39,649 nt of DNA from Chloroflexota bacterium (GTDB taxonomy: Bacteria; Chloroflexota; UBA11872; UBA12225), in assembly GCA_947446285.1 (NCBI GenBank), contig CANFGH010000019.1:1-39649 (forward strand), in the 5' to 3' direction. Positions 25,711 to 34,891 of this stretch are shown here, in pieces. Numbering within the stretch: the stretch's first letter is position 1; the number at the start of each line of letters is the position of its first letter. The notes under the pieces were generated by a model that was not told the DNA's origin, did no database searches, and saw nothing but the letters and a program-made list of their open reading frames with translations. The position numbers and the translations under genes are program-made.

Positions 25711-26493
25711 TCATGCGCGCATCGCTGTCAGGTTCCCGGACTGGTATCTGCGCAGGCCGACAGTGAACGTTGTTACGGCAACACTGATCGACCCGATGGT
25801 CCCCGCAAGGAGAACCAGCGCCCAACCCCAATCCCATTCGTGCAACAAGCTGACTGGGATGTACGCCACAAACCCTGCCGGAACCACCGTGTAGAGGACT
25901 ACCTTGACGGCGCCGGTGAAGAGTTTCTCGGGATAGGTCGCAAACGTGATCAGTCCGAAGATCAGCTGATCTGACAACGTCTCGGCACGCCCGGTCCAGA
26001 ACGCCAGTGAGTTGACTGCAATGGCGTACGACACAAAGATTGTTGTGGCAATTAGCGACAATCCCACAAACGCGACGGCATCCATCGGCGTCGGCGAAGC
26101 AAGGAAGGCAAACACCGCTACTCCAAACAGGGCATCTCCCCAACCTGAGGTGTCCATTCGGCTCACCACCAGATGCAGGATCACGGGTTTGGGTAACACG
26201 AGATAGAAGTCGAGTTCACCACGGGCTATTCGAGAGGCCAACGTGAACGCGCCACCTGCTAGCCCAACGGCCAACCCGAACGCCGTCGCACAGATACTCC
26301 ACACAATCACGATGTCCCGGAACCCATAGCCGTCAACACTCGGGAACCGCGTAAAGAACAGCCACCAGAACACGACCCAGATTGCATCGTTGATGACCAT
26401 TCCAAGTACCGCCGAAAAGAATGCAGCGCGGTATGCCAGTGTGATCCGGAGGTTCGCCCACACGTAGGCCCCTGTGAACCGTACGACGTTCAT
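25711..26493 (-). CDS. ABC-2 family (DUF990) transporter permease B
   Basis: The 260-residue protein has about six transmembrane helices. The segment GDLDFYL-like ARGELDFYLVLPKP after the second helix pair is typical of DUF990/ABC_2 exporter permeases, where GxLD and LPxP recur. The ATG at 26493 lies 8 bases after the stop of permease A, so translation is probably continuous. With the ATPase and permease A it makes a complete exporter of the ABC-2 type (compare uncharacterised Actinobacteria and Chloroflexi DUF990 pairs). The substrate is unknown, a lipid, polysaccharide or antibiotic being possible. Confidence 0.87.
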   Translation of the reverse strand: MNVVRFTGAYVWANLRITLAYRAAFFSAVLGMVINDAIWVVFWWLFFTRFPSVDGYGFRDIVIVWSICATAFGLAVGLAGGAFTLASRIARGELDFYLVLPKPVILHLVVSRMDTSGWGDALFGVAVFAFLASPTPMDAVAFVGLSLIATTIFVSYAIAVNSLAFWTGRAETLSDQLIFGLITFATYPEKLFTGAVKVVLYTVVPAGFVAYIPVSLLHEWDWGWALVLLAGTIGSISVAVTTFTVGLRRYQSGNLTAMRA

Positions 26494-26501
26494 CACTCGC
26501 G

Positions 26502-27347
26502 TCAACCACCCTGTGCCGTGACCCGACGTCGTGCCACGCCATATTCCCACCAGACCAGACCCCCCGCGAGGGCCAGTGATCCACCTAGCATCGTGAAGAG
26601 ACCGGGCACCTCCGCAAGACCGGATGAGAGAACCAAGCGCGCTGGCCCATGGATCATCGCCGCGAATGGCAATGCCCGTGCAATGGCACCAATCGTGTCT
26701 GGGAAGAGGTCGATGGGGATGAGAAGTCCCCCCAGGATCATCGAGACCCGGGTGTAGATCAGGTAGATCGAACTCGTGTCCTCGATCCAGAACGCGCCCA
26801 ATCCGATGCCGAGAACCATCACGAAATCAAGGAGCATGGCCACCAGCGACGCAGTCAGACCGACAAGCAACGGTACCGGCCCGACCGGAATGGCACCGAC
26901 AGAGAGCAGGGCAAACACGCCGCCAACCAGTAGGGCGAAGGCAAATCGAACCAACCGCTCGGCAAGGTAGGCGCCAAAGTGAGCGCTGACGTATCCGCCC
27001 GGACGGACGAGCGCGTAAGCGAGGTCACCAGTGCGGACATCAGTGTCAATCTTGCGTGCGAATGCCACCCGAGAGGTGATGAACGCCTCGGTTAGAACGA
27101 GGTACCAGATAACTTGCGCAAGCGTGTATCCGCCCAACGTGTGAGCACCCTGGAAGCGAAAGGTCGCTTGCCAGAGCTGCGTAAGGACGAACAGCAAAAC
27201 GGCCAGGATGATGCCCCCGAGCGCGACTTCGCCAAGGTAGGCCATCTGATCACGCAAATGGACCACAAAGTAGGCCTGGATCACCCGCATCCGATATGCC
27301 GCAATTCCGACGACGCCACGCCCACCGCGACCCCGCACAGACGTCAC
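26502..27347 (-). CDS. ABC-2 family (DUF990) transporter permease A
   Basis: The 281-residue membrane protein has about six helices. It carries TGDLAYALVRPGGY, the equivalent of the family's GxL...LxRP motif, after the helix QVIWYLVLTEAFI. The track begins at 27506 in the ATPase gene. The GTG at 27347 overlaps the ATPase stop as GTGA, and the residues before the first helix fit a short cytoplasmic start, so that start is used. It pairs with permease B as the two halves of the membrane domain. Confidence 0.87.
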   Translation of the reverse strand: MTSVRGRGGRGVVGIAAYRMRVIQAYFVVHLRDQMAYLGEVALGGIILAVLLFVLTQLWQATFRFQGAHTLGGYTLAQVIWYLVLTEAFITSRVAFARKIDTDVRTGDLAYALVRPGGYVSAHFGAYLAERLVRFAFALLVGGVFALLSVGAIPVGPVPLLVGLTASLVAMLLDFVMVLGIGLGAFWIEDTSSIYLIYTRVSMILGGLLIPIDLFPDTIGAIARALPFAAMIHGPARLVLSSGLAEVPGLFTMLGGSLALAGGLVWWEYGVARRRVTAQGG

Positions 27348-28369
27348 GACACCGCTTCCGATGAAGACGCCTGCCCATAAATCGCGGCGATCACATCCTC
27401 CATCGGTGGGTCGGTGATCGTGAGATCGGCAATCTGCATCCTGCCAATCAGGCCGGCGAGAACCGTCTCTGCCGGCACGACGGTCGTGTCGACCTGAAAC
27501 TGCCACCTCATTGGCGTCAATTGCGTGGAGACTACGCCGGACATGATCGGACTTTCCCCAGTAAATGGCGAAGAAAGCTCGAGTGAAATGGTCTTGCGCC
27601 GGACAAAGTCACGCCGGAGTGTCTCGATAGACCCGTCAAAGACCACGCGGCCGGTGTGGATCACAATCGCCCGGTCGCAAACCCGTTCAACGTCACCGGC
27701 GTCGTGCGAGGTCAGGAAGACCGTGACGCCATCGCGCTGGTTCAATTCCCGGATGATCGATCGCAGCTCCTGACGCGCGATCACGTCCAGTCCGATCGTC
27801 GGCTCATCGAGGAACAGGATGCGTGGCGAGTGCAAGAGCGCCGCCGCGACTTCGCAGCGCATGCGTTCACCGAGGGACAGCGTGCGCACCGGGCGATCGA
27901 GCAACCCTTCAAGCCCGAACCGTTCACACAAGGCACCAGCACGTCGGCGCGCCAGATCGGCATCGAGGTCGTGGATGCGTGTCAGCAAGGTGAACGAGTC
28001 CCGCGCGGGAAGGTGGTACCAGAGTTGCGACTTCTGGCCGAAGACCGTTGCGATTTCTCGCGAAAGTGCGTCCCGATCCAACCATGGCACATGCCCAAGG
28101 ACCGTTGCCATCCCCGTCGTTGGGTGAAGAATGCCGGTCAGAATCTTGATGGTCGTGCTCTTGCCCGCACCATTTGGCCCAATGAACGCGACTGACTCGC
28201 CAGCGTTCACGTGAAAGGTCGTCGGGTGGAGCGCGACGGCTTCTACCGTCGGCCGACGGGTCCAGAGCCTCCGGAGCCCCCGTATGGGCACGCCAAGGTC
28301 CGGCCTCTCAAACGTTCTCGACAGTCCTTGAAGGGAAACAGCTATCTCGCTGCGCATACCTGTCGCCAT
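27344..28369 (-). CDS. ABC-2 exporter ATP-binding protein
   Basis: This 341-residue ATPase has Walker A GPNGAGKST (64-72), the Q-loop in VFGQKSQLWYHL, an ABC signature LSLGERMRCE (LSxGE variant), Walker B ILFLDEPTIGLD and the H-loop TSHDAGDV. A C-terminal ~90-residue extension follows, as in exporters of the DUF990 type. ATG 28369 is chosen with AGGA 10 bases upstream; the track start at 28576 runs under argS. The three genes form one operon with 4-base overlap and 8-base gap. It is divergent from argS. Confidence 0.93.
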   Translation of the reverse strand: MATGMRSEIAVSLQGLSRTFERPDLGVPIRGLRRLWTRRPTVEAVALHPTTFHVNAGESVAFIGPNGAGKSTTIKILTGILHPTTGMATVLGHVPWLDRDALSREIATVFGQKSQLWYHLPARDSFTLLTRIHDLDADLARRRAGALCERFGLEGLLDRPVRTLSLGERMRCEVAAALLHSPRILFLDEPTIGLDVIARQELRSIIRELNQRDGVTVFLTSHDAGDVERVCDRAIVIHTGRVVFDGSIETLRRDFVRRKTISLELSSPFTGESPIMSGVVSTQLTPMRWQFQVDTTVVPAETVLAGLIGRMQIADLTITDPPMEDVIAAIYGQASSSEAVS

Positions 28370-28490
28370 TGACGGTTCATCCTTGGCACACGTCTCGGTG
28401 CCGGCTCCGCAACAACCCGGCCCGCACTCCCAGCCTTGCGCTCCCGATTTTAATCGAGTTACCCGGCGAGGACTTACCGGAACGGCAAGA

Positions 28491-28496
28491 TACAAT
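28491..28496 (+). promoter_or_regulatory. Putative -10 box of argS, leaderless-type
   Basis: TACAAT ends 7 bases before the argS GTG start codon, with no room for a ribosome site. That spacing puts the transcript start on the start codon. Confidence 0.5.
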
Positions 28497-28503
28497 CTGC
28501 AGC

Positions 28504-30210
28504 GTGGCCCGAGAAGCACTTGCAGACCTGATCCGGCACGCCGCGACCGTCGCACAGACGAGCGGTCTGCTTCCAAAAGTCGCCCTGCCGGAATTCAGCG
28601 TTGAACCGCCGTCCAGACCTGAGCACGGCGACTACGCAACCAATCTGGCGATGCGCCTCGCCCGGGCCGCCCGGATGGCACCAAACGCAATCGCGCAGAT
28701 CCTGGTCTCCTCCATGCCACCGAACGACATGGTGGCAACTGCGGAGGTTGCAGGGGCCGGATTCATCAACATCACGCTGAAGCCGGAGTACCTTGGTCAT
28801 CGCATTGCCTCAATCATCGAAGAGGCGGGTCACTACGGAAACAACAATCAGGGTGGAGGTCGCCGGATCCAGGTTGAGTTCGTATCGGCCAACCCAACCG
28901 AGCGTCTCCACGCAGCAAGTGGACGGGCAGCTTCGTTAGGTGCTGCGCTTAGCAACCTCCTCCGGGCATCCGGGTGGCAGGTCGAGCTTGAGTACTACGT
29001 CAACGACGCCGGAAGTCGCCTCGCCGCATTCGGCCAGAGCATCCTCGCTCGGTACCTGGCAGCACGGGGCCATGTTGGACCCGAAACCGAGGTGCCGAAG
29101 GACGGCTATCACGGGACATTCATCGCCGAGTACGCGCAAACGCTCGCTGCGTCGGTCGGAGAGCGCTACGAACTCATGCCGATGGCGGATGCCGTGGCTG
29201 AACTTGCCCGCAACGGTGCCGAGCACATGGTGGCGTTGCACCGTGCCGACATGGAAGCGCTCGGCGTGCACTTCGACGTCTGGTTCCGTGAACAGGCACT
29301 GCACGACCGAAATGAGGTCACCGCAATCGTCGATGAACTCCGTAATCGCGGGTTCGTGTCGGAGCGGGATGGCGCCGTCTGGTTTTCAAGTACCGCACTC
29401 GGTGATGATCGCGACAACGTGCTGATCCGGAGCAACGGCACACCGGGCTACATGACCTCGGACATCGCCTACCACCGGGACAAGTTTGTCACCCGTGGCT
29501 TCGACCAGGTCATCGATATCTGGGGGGCCGATCATCAGGGTCACGTCGGACGCATGAAGGCGTCCATGCAGGCCATCGGTATCGACCCAGACCGTTTGAC
29601 CATCATCCTCCACCAACTCGTGGTCCTGCGCCGAGGCGATGAGATCGTCAAGCTGTCCAAGCGCACAGGAAACATCATTGCCCTTTCCGATGTGATCGAA
29701 GAGGTAGGCAAGGATGCGTGCCGGTTCTTCTTCCTTGCGCGGTCGTCCGACAGCCAGATGGACTTCGACCTCGAACTCGCAACGCGCGAAGCCGCCGAGA
29801 ATCCGGTCTACTACGTGCAATATAGCCATGCACGCACTGCCAGCATCATGCAGCTTGCCGAGGAACGAAGGGTCGCGCACCTCACCGTTGACGGTCCGCC
29901 TAGCTACTCACACCCGGCGGAGATTGCACTGGTGCGCGCGCTGATCCGGTATCCGGAGGTGGTTGCCGACGCAGCGACAAACCTCGAGCCACACCGCCTC
30001 ACCTTTTTGGCGCAGGAGGTTGCGTCACTGCTCAACGCGTTCTACCGCGACTGCCGGGTCCTGCCGTCAGACCGCCAACCGGTTGAGGACGCGGTGATTG
30101 CGGCCCGCCTGACCCTTGTCGCCGCCACCCGTGCGGTTCTCGCACACGTCCTCGGCCTCATCGGGGTCAGTGCCCCGGAACGCATGGACCGTCTCGACCG
30201 ACCCGAATGA
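28504..30210 (+). CDS. argS: Arginyl-tRNA synthetase
   Basis: ArgRS charges tRNA-Arg. The 568 residues have the class I layout: an N-terminal Add-1 domain (EHGDYATNLAMRLA), the catalytic core with SANPTERLHAASGR (128-141), YYVNDAGSRL, KLSKRTGN (383-390, the KMSKS site) and the helical anticodon domain ending in VLGLIGVSAPERM. The HIGH-type element normally written HVGHGR reads HAASGR here, so the second histidine is replaced. The GTG at 28504 is preferred to the track start because the upstream 45 codons overlap the divergent promoter region and lack homology. Its promoter appears leaderless. It converges on nagB. Confidence 0.95.
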   Translation: MAREALADLIRHAATVAQTSGLLPKVALPEFSVEPPSRPEHGDYATNLAMRLARAARMAPNAIAQILVSSMPPNDMVATAEVAGAGFINITLKPEYLGHRIASIIEEAGHYGNNNQGGGRRIQVEFVSANPTERLHAASGRAASLGAALSNLLRASGWQVELEYYVNDAGSRLAAFGQSILARYLAARGHVGPETEVPKDGYHGTFIAEYAQTLAASVGERYELMPMADAVAELARNGAEHMVALHRADMEALGVHFDVWFREQALHDRNEVTAIVDELRNRGFVSERDGAVWFSSTALGDDRDNVLIRSNGTPGYMTSDIAYHRDKFVTRGFDQVIDIWGADHQGHVGRMKASMQAIGIDPDRLTIILHQLVVLRRGDEIVKLSKRTGNIIALSDVIEEVGKDACRFFFLARSSDSQMDFDLELATREAAENPVYYVQYSHARTASIMQLAEERRVAHLTVDGPPSYSHPAEIALVRALIRYPEVVADAATNLEPHRLTFLAQEVASLLNAFYRDCRVLPSDRQPVEDAVIAARLTLVAATRAVLAHVLGLIGVSAPERMDRLDRPE

Positions 30211-30269
30211 CGCGCCTGTCCCCTCGCCCGTCGCCACGGAGGAGGGGTTGGCGAATCGACCCTCTACCG

Positions 30270-31037
30270 TCACGCGGTGTAGTGCACCCATGAACCCGCC
30301 GCCTCATCCAGTATGAAGGTGACATCTGGGTGGAGTTGGAGGAACGAGGCCGGGTTGCGAGGTGTAATCGCACCACGCACTGCACTCGCCAGGATCGAAG
30401 CCTTCGCCATGCCACTGGCGAGGACAAGGATCTTTCTGGCCCGCAGGATTGTCCCGATCCCAACCGTGTAGGCCGTCGAGTACCGCGCGCGGAGTTCGGG
30501 TTCATCCTTGAGCCGTGGCGCAAGTGACGGGAAGTTCCGCAGCCACGTGTCGTCAGCAAGCGCGGCGACATGCGTTGGCCCGGTCAGCGTGTCACCCGGT
30601 TCATTGAACGCCAGATGCCCGTTTGCCCCGACACCCAGGATCGCGAGGTCAATTCCTCCCGAAGCGTCGATCAGACCCTCGTAGCGGCGAACCTCCGCCC
30701 CGGCATCGGTTGCCTGCGGGTTGGGTAGGTGCCACGCTCCCTCCGGAATATCCACATGGTCGAACAGGTGTGACCGCATGAAACCGTGGTATCCATCTGG
30801 ATCATCGACGGCGATACCCACATATTCGTCCAGATTGAAGGTCGTCACGGCACTCAACGACAGCCCTTCATCGCGATGCCTCCGTACGAGGTCTGCGTAC
30901 AACCCGATGGGCGTGGTTCCGGTTGGCAGCGCAAGGACAATCGACGGGTTGTGTCGAATGGCTTCGCCAACGATGTCTCCCGCCCGGAGGCTCATCGCGT
31001 TGTAGTCAGCTTCGAGCAGGATCTCTGGAACGTGCAC
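30270..31037 (-). CDS. nagB: Glucosamine-6-phosphate deaminase
   Basis: NagB converts glucosamine-6-phosphate to fructose-6-phosphate and ammonia. The 255 residues contain LALPTGTTPIGLY (phosphate loop), TFNLDEYVG with the catalytic Asp, and GVGANGHLAFNEP with the catalytic His. The GTG at 31037 is chosen because AAAGG precedes it and the family starts here; the track start 90 bases upstream lies in the promoter region. It stands 330 bases downstream of murQ and may have its own promoter (TACGCT near 31085-31090 on the minus strand). It supplies the last step of the aminosugar recycling cluster. Confidence 0.95.
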   Translation of the reverse strand: MHVPEILLEADYNAMSLRAGDIVGEAIRHNPSIVLALPTGTTPIGLYADLVRRHRDEGLSLSAVTTFNLDEYVGIAVDDPDGYHGFMRSHLFDHVDIPEGAWHLPNPQATDAGAEVRRYEGLIDASGGIDLAILGVGANGHLAFNEPGDTLTGPTHVAALADDTWLRNFPSLAPRLKDEPELRARYSTAYTVGIGTILRARKILVLASGMAKASILASAVRGAITPRNPASFLQLHPDVTFILDEAAGSWVHYTA

Positions 31038-31368
31038 AGTGGGCCTTTCGACGGTCTCATCGCGTGCCTGAGAGCACGGGAGTAGCGTATACGAACCTCT
31101 AGGGACGACAGTAATTTCCACGGGCACCCCTGCCCGCTTCGGAAAGGTGGTACGGGATGAGGTGCGTCCCTGCAGACGGTAATGGTGCCATAGCCAATAT
31201 CCACCAAACCTCCTGATACCCCCCTCCCGCCGAAACGGAAGTGGCCGGAGATCGCTCTCCCTTCACTTCCAAACAAGTGATGGGACGAAATCCCTCCCAC
31301 CCGTCGCAACCGGGAAGGGGGGTGGGGGCCGAATTGATCTCAGCTCTCCGTCTCGAGCTTCAGACCGG
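31038..31368. other. Intergenic region with GC-rich hairpins between murQ and nagB
   Basis: The 330 bases contain no gene I can support. A hairpin at 31292-31328 has CCCACCC pairing with GGGTGGG, just after the murQ stop. A second small one has TCACTT (31263-31268) pairing with AAGTGA (31275-31280). CCCTCCCGCCGAAACGG near 31225 resembles the sequence CCCTCTCCCGTCGAAACGG at 4846. Together they look like dispersed intergenic repeats and a murQ terminator. Confidence 0.5.
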
Positions 31369-32310
31369 TCAGTCGATTACCCGTCTCAGTACCCCGCCCG
31401 CATCCGCCAAATGCCGGTCTGCATCCACAGCCGAGCATCCGAGCCTCGCGATCACGATCGCAGCCTTGACCCGGTGCCCGGATGCCTCCAATGCGGCGTC
31501 CGCCCTCGCCAGGTCAACATGCCCGATCCGTGCCACCAGATCACGCGCGCGAGCACGCAACTTCCGGTTCGTCGGCAGCACATCCACCATCAGGTTGCGG
31601 TACGTCTTGCCAGACTTGATCATGCTTGCCGTCGAAAGCATGTTCAGGACGAGTTTCTGGGCAGTTCCGGCCTTCATTCGTGACGATCCCGCCACGACTT
31701 CCGGGCCGACAATCACCTCAATCGGGATATCCACCACTCGGGAAAGTGGGGCATCGTGGTTGCAGCAAACGCCAACCGTGACCGCACCTCGCGCCCGGGC
31801 TTCACGCACGGCACCGACAACATAAGGGGTGGCTCCGCTTGCGGCGAGGCCCACGACAACGTCTGACGTGCCAACGCCCAATCGAACCATTTCCGACGCA
31901 CCGGCTTCCGGGCGATCCTCGGCCGCTTCTACGCTTGACCGCAACGCAACATCGCCGCCAGCGATCACACCTTGCACGAGATCGGGGGAGACACCAAAGG
32001 TCGGCGGACACTCCGAGGCATCAAGCACACCGAGGCGTCCAGACGTCCCGGCCCCGATGTAGAAAAGGCGACCACCGGAAGCCCACCCCGCCACGATAGC
32101 GTCGACCGCAATCTGGATGCCGGGAAGTGCTTTCGACACGGCTTCCGCCACCCTGCGGTCCTCATTGTTGATGATGGTCAGAATTTCAGATGTGTCGGCG
32201 ATATCGATCTCTGCCGACGCCGGGTTCGCTGCCTCGGTAGCACGCGACGCCAACGGGAGTGTGACCAGTGCGTCAGCATCGTCGGGCAACAGTGCGTCCC
32301 CAGTGGTCAT
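31369..32310 (-). CDS. murQ: N-acetylmuramic acid 6-phosphate etherase
   Basis: MurQ splits the lactyl ether of MurNAc-6-P to give GlcNAc-6-P and D-lactate. The 313-residue protein has a SIS domain with FYIGAGTSGRLGVLDASECPPTFG carrying the catalytic Glu, GLAASGATPYV, and KLVLNMLSTASMIKSGKTY, all typical. The opening TEAANPAS corresponds to the family's TExxN start. Its ATG overlaps the stop of the kinase gene as ATGA, indicating tight coupling. It is the central step of the recycling operon anmK-kinase-murQ. Confidence 0.97.
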   Translation of the reverse strand: MTTGDALLPDDADALVTLPLASRATEAANPASAEIDIADTSEILTIINNEDRRVAEAVSKALPGIQIAVDAIVAGWASGGRLFYIGAGTSGRLGVLDASECPPTFGVSPDLVQGVIAGGDVALRSSVEAAEDRPEAGASEMVRLGVGTSDVVVGLAASGATPYVVGAVREARARGAVTVGVCCNHDAPLSRVVDIPIEVIVGPEVVAGSSRMKAGTAQKLVLNMLSTASMIKSGKTYRNLMVDVLPTNRKLRARARDLVARIGHVDLARADAALEASGHRVKAAIVIARLGCSAVDADRHLADAGGVLRRVID

Positions 32311-33368
32311 GCGCCATCTCCCGGAGACAGCAGGCCCGCCTCACGCCTCGCAAGCCAGACTGCACCCTCAACCGGCTCGTGTGAGGATACTGACGGGCGA
32401 GCGTTCGGCACATGTTCTGACAATCGGGATGCAAAGCCATCCCGAAGCCGCGCTGATGCCGGCCACAGTCCACCAGCCAAGACTATGGGCAGGTCGCGTG
32501 ACCTTTCGAACGGCAAGGCATCGATCACCGCCCGCGCACTTGCAACGAGTTCGGCAACCGCCTCATCCACCAACCCGCCAGCAACCTCGTCACCAGCCCC
32601 CGCCTCCCGGACGACGACCGGAGCAACCGCCGCTGTCTCGGCGACACCCCACGTCTGCGCTGAAACGATACCGATCAGGTCTGGAGGCGTTGACGCCCCC
32701 ACATGGGCAAGGACCGCTCCTGTGAGGGACGTCGCGGGCGCGCGCCCGTCATGTGCCCGGCAGACTGCACGCAGGGCACCGATACCGAGCCCAAATCCAC
32801 TTCCCTCATCCCCCAAGATGGATCCCCACCCTCCGGCACGCGCCCGAACACCATTGCACACCCCATACGCGATGCTTCCGGTGCCAGCGACCACCACCAC
32901 CCCGTCAAGGGTTGATGCACCCGCGGCCAAAGCGGCCACGGCATCGTTCGTCACAATCGGCAAGCCGCCGGGAAGATCCCATACTGGTCCGCGGGCATCC
33001 CTGTCCGCATCGGGGTGCGTGGAGGCAACTGGGGTTGATTTTCCACGAGCCTCTACGTCAGCGATCGCCCCGAGAATGGCCTCAGTCACCACCGGCACGT
33101 CAGCGGGACGGTCTACGCCTGCAAGGGAGACGGCGAGCCCGCGGATAGTCACTGCACCAGTCGCGCCAGACAGGATTGCACTGATGAGGGAACCGATCCG
33201 TTCCCTGACCACCACTGCTCCGACGGTCTGGAGATTTGCCCCGGCGCCCACCGAACGCGCCAGTTCGCGACCATCCGCATCAGCGAGGACCGCGACCGTC
33301 TTTGTTCCACCGCCGTCAATCCCGATAACCACCACGGCGCCGTCAGCAATCGTGTTTCCGGTCTTCAC
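32307..33368 (-). CDS. BadF/BadG-type N-acetylglucosamine/MurNAc kinase
   Basis: The 353-residue ASKHA kinase has GIDGGGTKT (phosphate 1), VTNDAVAAL, VVVAGTGSIAYG (phosphate 2), GDEGSGFGLG and VLAGGLW (adenosine loop). The family includes N-acetylglucosamine kinase and Clostridium MurK, which phosphorylates both MurNAc and GlcNAc. Since it sits between anmK and murQ, a MurK-like dual role is likely but not shown. The GTG at 33368 has GGAG 7 bases upstream; the track start is 63 bases too early. It is coupled to murQ by a 4-base overlap. Confidence 0.9.
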   Translation of the reverse strand: MKTGNTIADGAVVVIGIDGGGTKTVAVLADADGRELARSVGAGANLQTVGAVVVRERIGSLISAILSGATGAVTIRGLAVSLAGVDRPADVPVVTEAILGAIADVEARGKSTPVASTHPDADRDARGPVWDLPGGLPIVTNDAVAALAAGASTLDGVVVVAGTGSIAYGVCNGVRARAGGWGSILGDEGSGFGLGIGALRAVCRAHDGRAPATSLTGAVLAHVGASTPPDLIGIVSAQTWGVAETAAVAPVVVREAGAGDEVAGGLVDEAVAELVASARAVIDALPFERSRDLPIVLAGGLWPASARLRDGFASRLSEHVPNARPSVSSHEPVEGAVWLARREAGLLSPGDGA

Positions 33369-33438
33369 GGATAGCTCCCCCCGACCAAACTGCAGTATGG
33401 AACCAAATCTAGTCAGGCACCACGCGAACAAGATCCAA

Positions 33439-34668
33439 TCAGGCGCCTGGCGGGAATCCGTCAGGGTGAAACAACCGCGACATCAGTGATCGATAGTTCG
33501 ACCCTGGCACGATCTTTCCCATCACCGTCGCGTGGCGGGCGCCAGTGCTTGACGCCACCGTGTTCACGTTGCCACGGATTGCGGCGTTTCCAAGCATCGC
33601 GAACAACAGCGCTTCCTTGGCTTGCGAGGCAATCCCGTAGTCATCCACCGTCGAAAGCCTGACCCCAGGAATTCGCGATGCAATTGCGCGCATGATTGCC
33701 GGATTTCGAGCCCCACCGCCTCCCGCCACTACCTCGACCACTGGGGCGCGGTCAGGCGCATTCCGGATGATGTCCGAAGCCACCGTTGCCCCTGTCATCG
33801 CGGTGACCGTCGTCATGATGTCAAGGTTCGCCAATCCGCGAACGCGCCCATCTGCAAGCACCCGTGAAGCATATTGCGACCCGTAGCGTTCCCGACCGGT
33901 CGTCTTCGGTGCCGGTGCGCGAAAGTAGTCGTCGTCAAGGAGTTCCCGCAACCACGCTTCATCGACTGTCCCGGCAGACGCCATCCGCCCATCCTCATCG
34001 AACTGACTAGCGCCTCCAGTCAGTTCGGAGACAATCCAGTCGAGCACCATATTAGCGGGACCGGTGTCGCAGGCAATCCGAGGAGCGTCTGCACCGTGGG
34101 CAAACGGTGGCAGCACCGTGATGTTGCCGATACCACCAAGATTCAGGAGCACCCTTGTGGAGTCGGCAAGCCGGAATAGCTTGTCATCCAGGAATGAGAC
34201 CAAGGGCGCACCGTGACCACCAGCCGCCATGTCCCGCACCCGGAAATCGGCAACCGTCGTCACACCAGTACGCTCGGCGATGACCGACGGCTCACCCAAC
34301 TGAAGCGTGCTTCCCGACTGGCCGGGCCGGACGGGCGGATCATGGAAGATCGTCTGTCCATGCGATGCGACAACGTCGATGTCACCCGGGGTCAATCCCG
34401 CGTTCGCAATTGTCTCGAGCGCCGCTGACGCGAACCACTCCCCGAGGTCGGCATTCACGCGACACAGGAAATCTGCGGTTGCCGTTGCCGTGTTGAACGA
34501 CGCAAAGACCGCATCTCGTTGACCGGGTGTGAGCGAAACGTGGTGGTGCACAAGACTGCGCACGTCTTCAAGCGAAGGTGCCTCAGGCAACTCGACGCAC
34601 ACACCATCGATTCCATCGGCCGATGTCCCTGAAATCAGCCCGATCACCCGCAATCGTCGAGATGCCAT
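33439..34668 (-). CDS. anmK: 1,6-anhydro-N-acetylmuramic acid kinase
   Basis: AnmK opens and phosphorylates anhydroMurNAc, the product of lytic transglycosylases, to MurNAc-6-P. The 409 residues show GLISGTSADGIDGV (ATP loop), ASHGQTIFHDP, LNLGGIGNIT, CDTGPANMVLDW and VVAGGGGARNPAIM. The start is ATG 34668 or the GTG directly before it (34671); GGAGG lies 6-9 bases upstream of both. It is first of the anmK-kinase-murQ operon, with 70 bases before the kinase start. Its presence means the cell reclaims its own or foreign anhydro-muropeptides. Confidence 0.96.
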   Translation of the reverse strand: MASRRLRVIGLISGTSADGIDGVCVELPEAPSLEDVRSLVHHHVSLTPGQRDAVFASFNTATATADFLCRVNADLGEWFASAALETIANAGLTPGDIDVVASHGQTIFHDPPVRPGQSGSTLQLGEPSVIAERTGVTTVADFRVRDMAAGGHGAPLVSFLDDKLFRLADSTRVLLNLGGIGNITVLPPFAHGADAPRIACDTGPANMVLDWIVSELTGGASQFDEDGRMASAGTVDEAWLRELLDDDYFRAPAPKTTGRERYGSQYASRVLADGRVRGLANLDIMTTVTAMTGATVASDIIRNAPDRAPVVEVVAGGGGARNPAIMRAIASRIPGVRLSTVDDYGIASQAKEALLFAMLGNAAIRGNVNTVASSTGARHATVMGKIVPGSNYRSLMSRLFHPDGFPPGA

Positions 34669-34815
34669 CACACCTTGCCTCCCTGGGCCAGGACCGATCC
34701 CGGTAGTCGAAGTATTCGGCCGAGTATGCCAATCCGCGGTTCGCACGAAGGCGAATGGCCTATCTAACACTGGGGCAAGGAGTTGGGGGCACCAGGGTCA
34801 TGAAACTTTGTTCTA

Positions 34816-34827
34816 GAACTCACGTTC
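34816..34827. promoter_or_regulatory. LexA-like palindrome GAAC-N4-GTTC between anmK and a small membrane protein gene
   Basis: GAACTCACGTTC, flanked as TAGAAC-TCAC-GTTCTA, has perfect 6-base arms and the same core as the lexA operator. TATTCC at 34828-34833 could be a plus-strand -10, which would put the palindrome in the spacer. It could repress the small membrane protein gene, anmK, or both. Confidence 0.4.
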
Positions 34828-34891
34828 TATTCCTGACCACCAGTGTGGCACGACGGTCACACCGCGAAACCTCACTAAGGACCGACCGGCC

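Noticed and set aside
30211-30269. Possible terminator between argS and nagB (CCCCTC...GAGGGG)
   Set aside because: Stem of only 6 pairs with a long loop and no T-run; too weak for a separate feature.
31972-33489. 505-residue plus-strand ORF opposite murQ and the kinase
   Set aside because: Shadow frame rich in Ala, Thr, Pro and Ser; both opposite-strand genes have full catalytic motifs.
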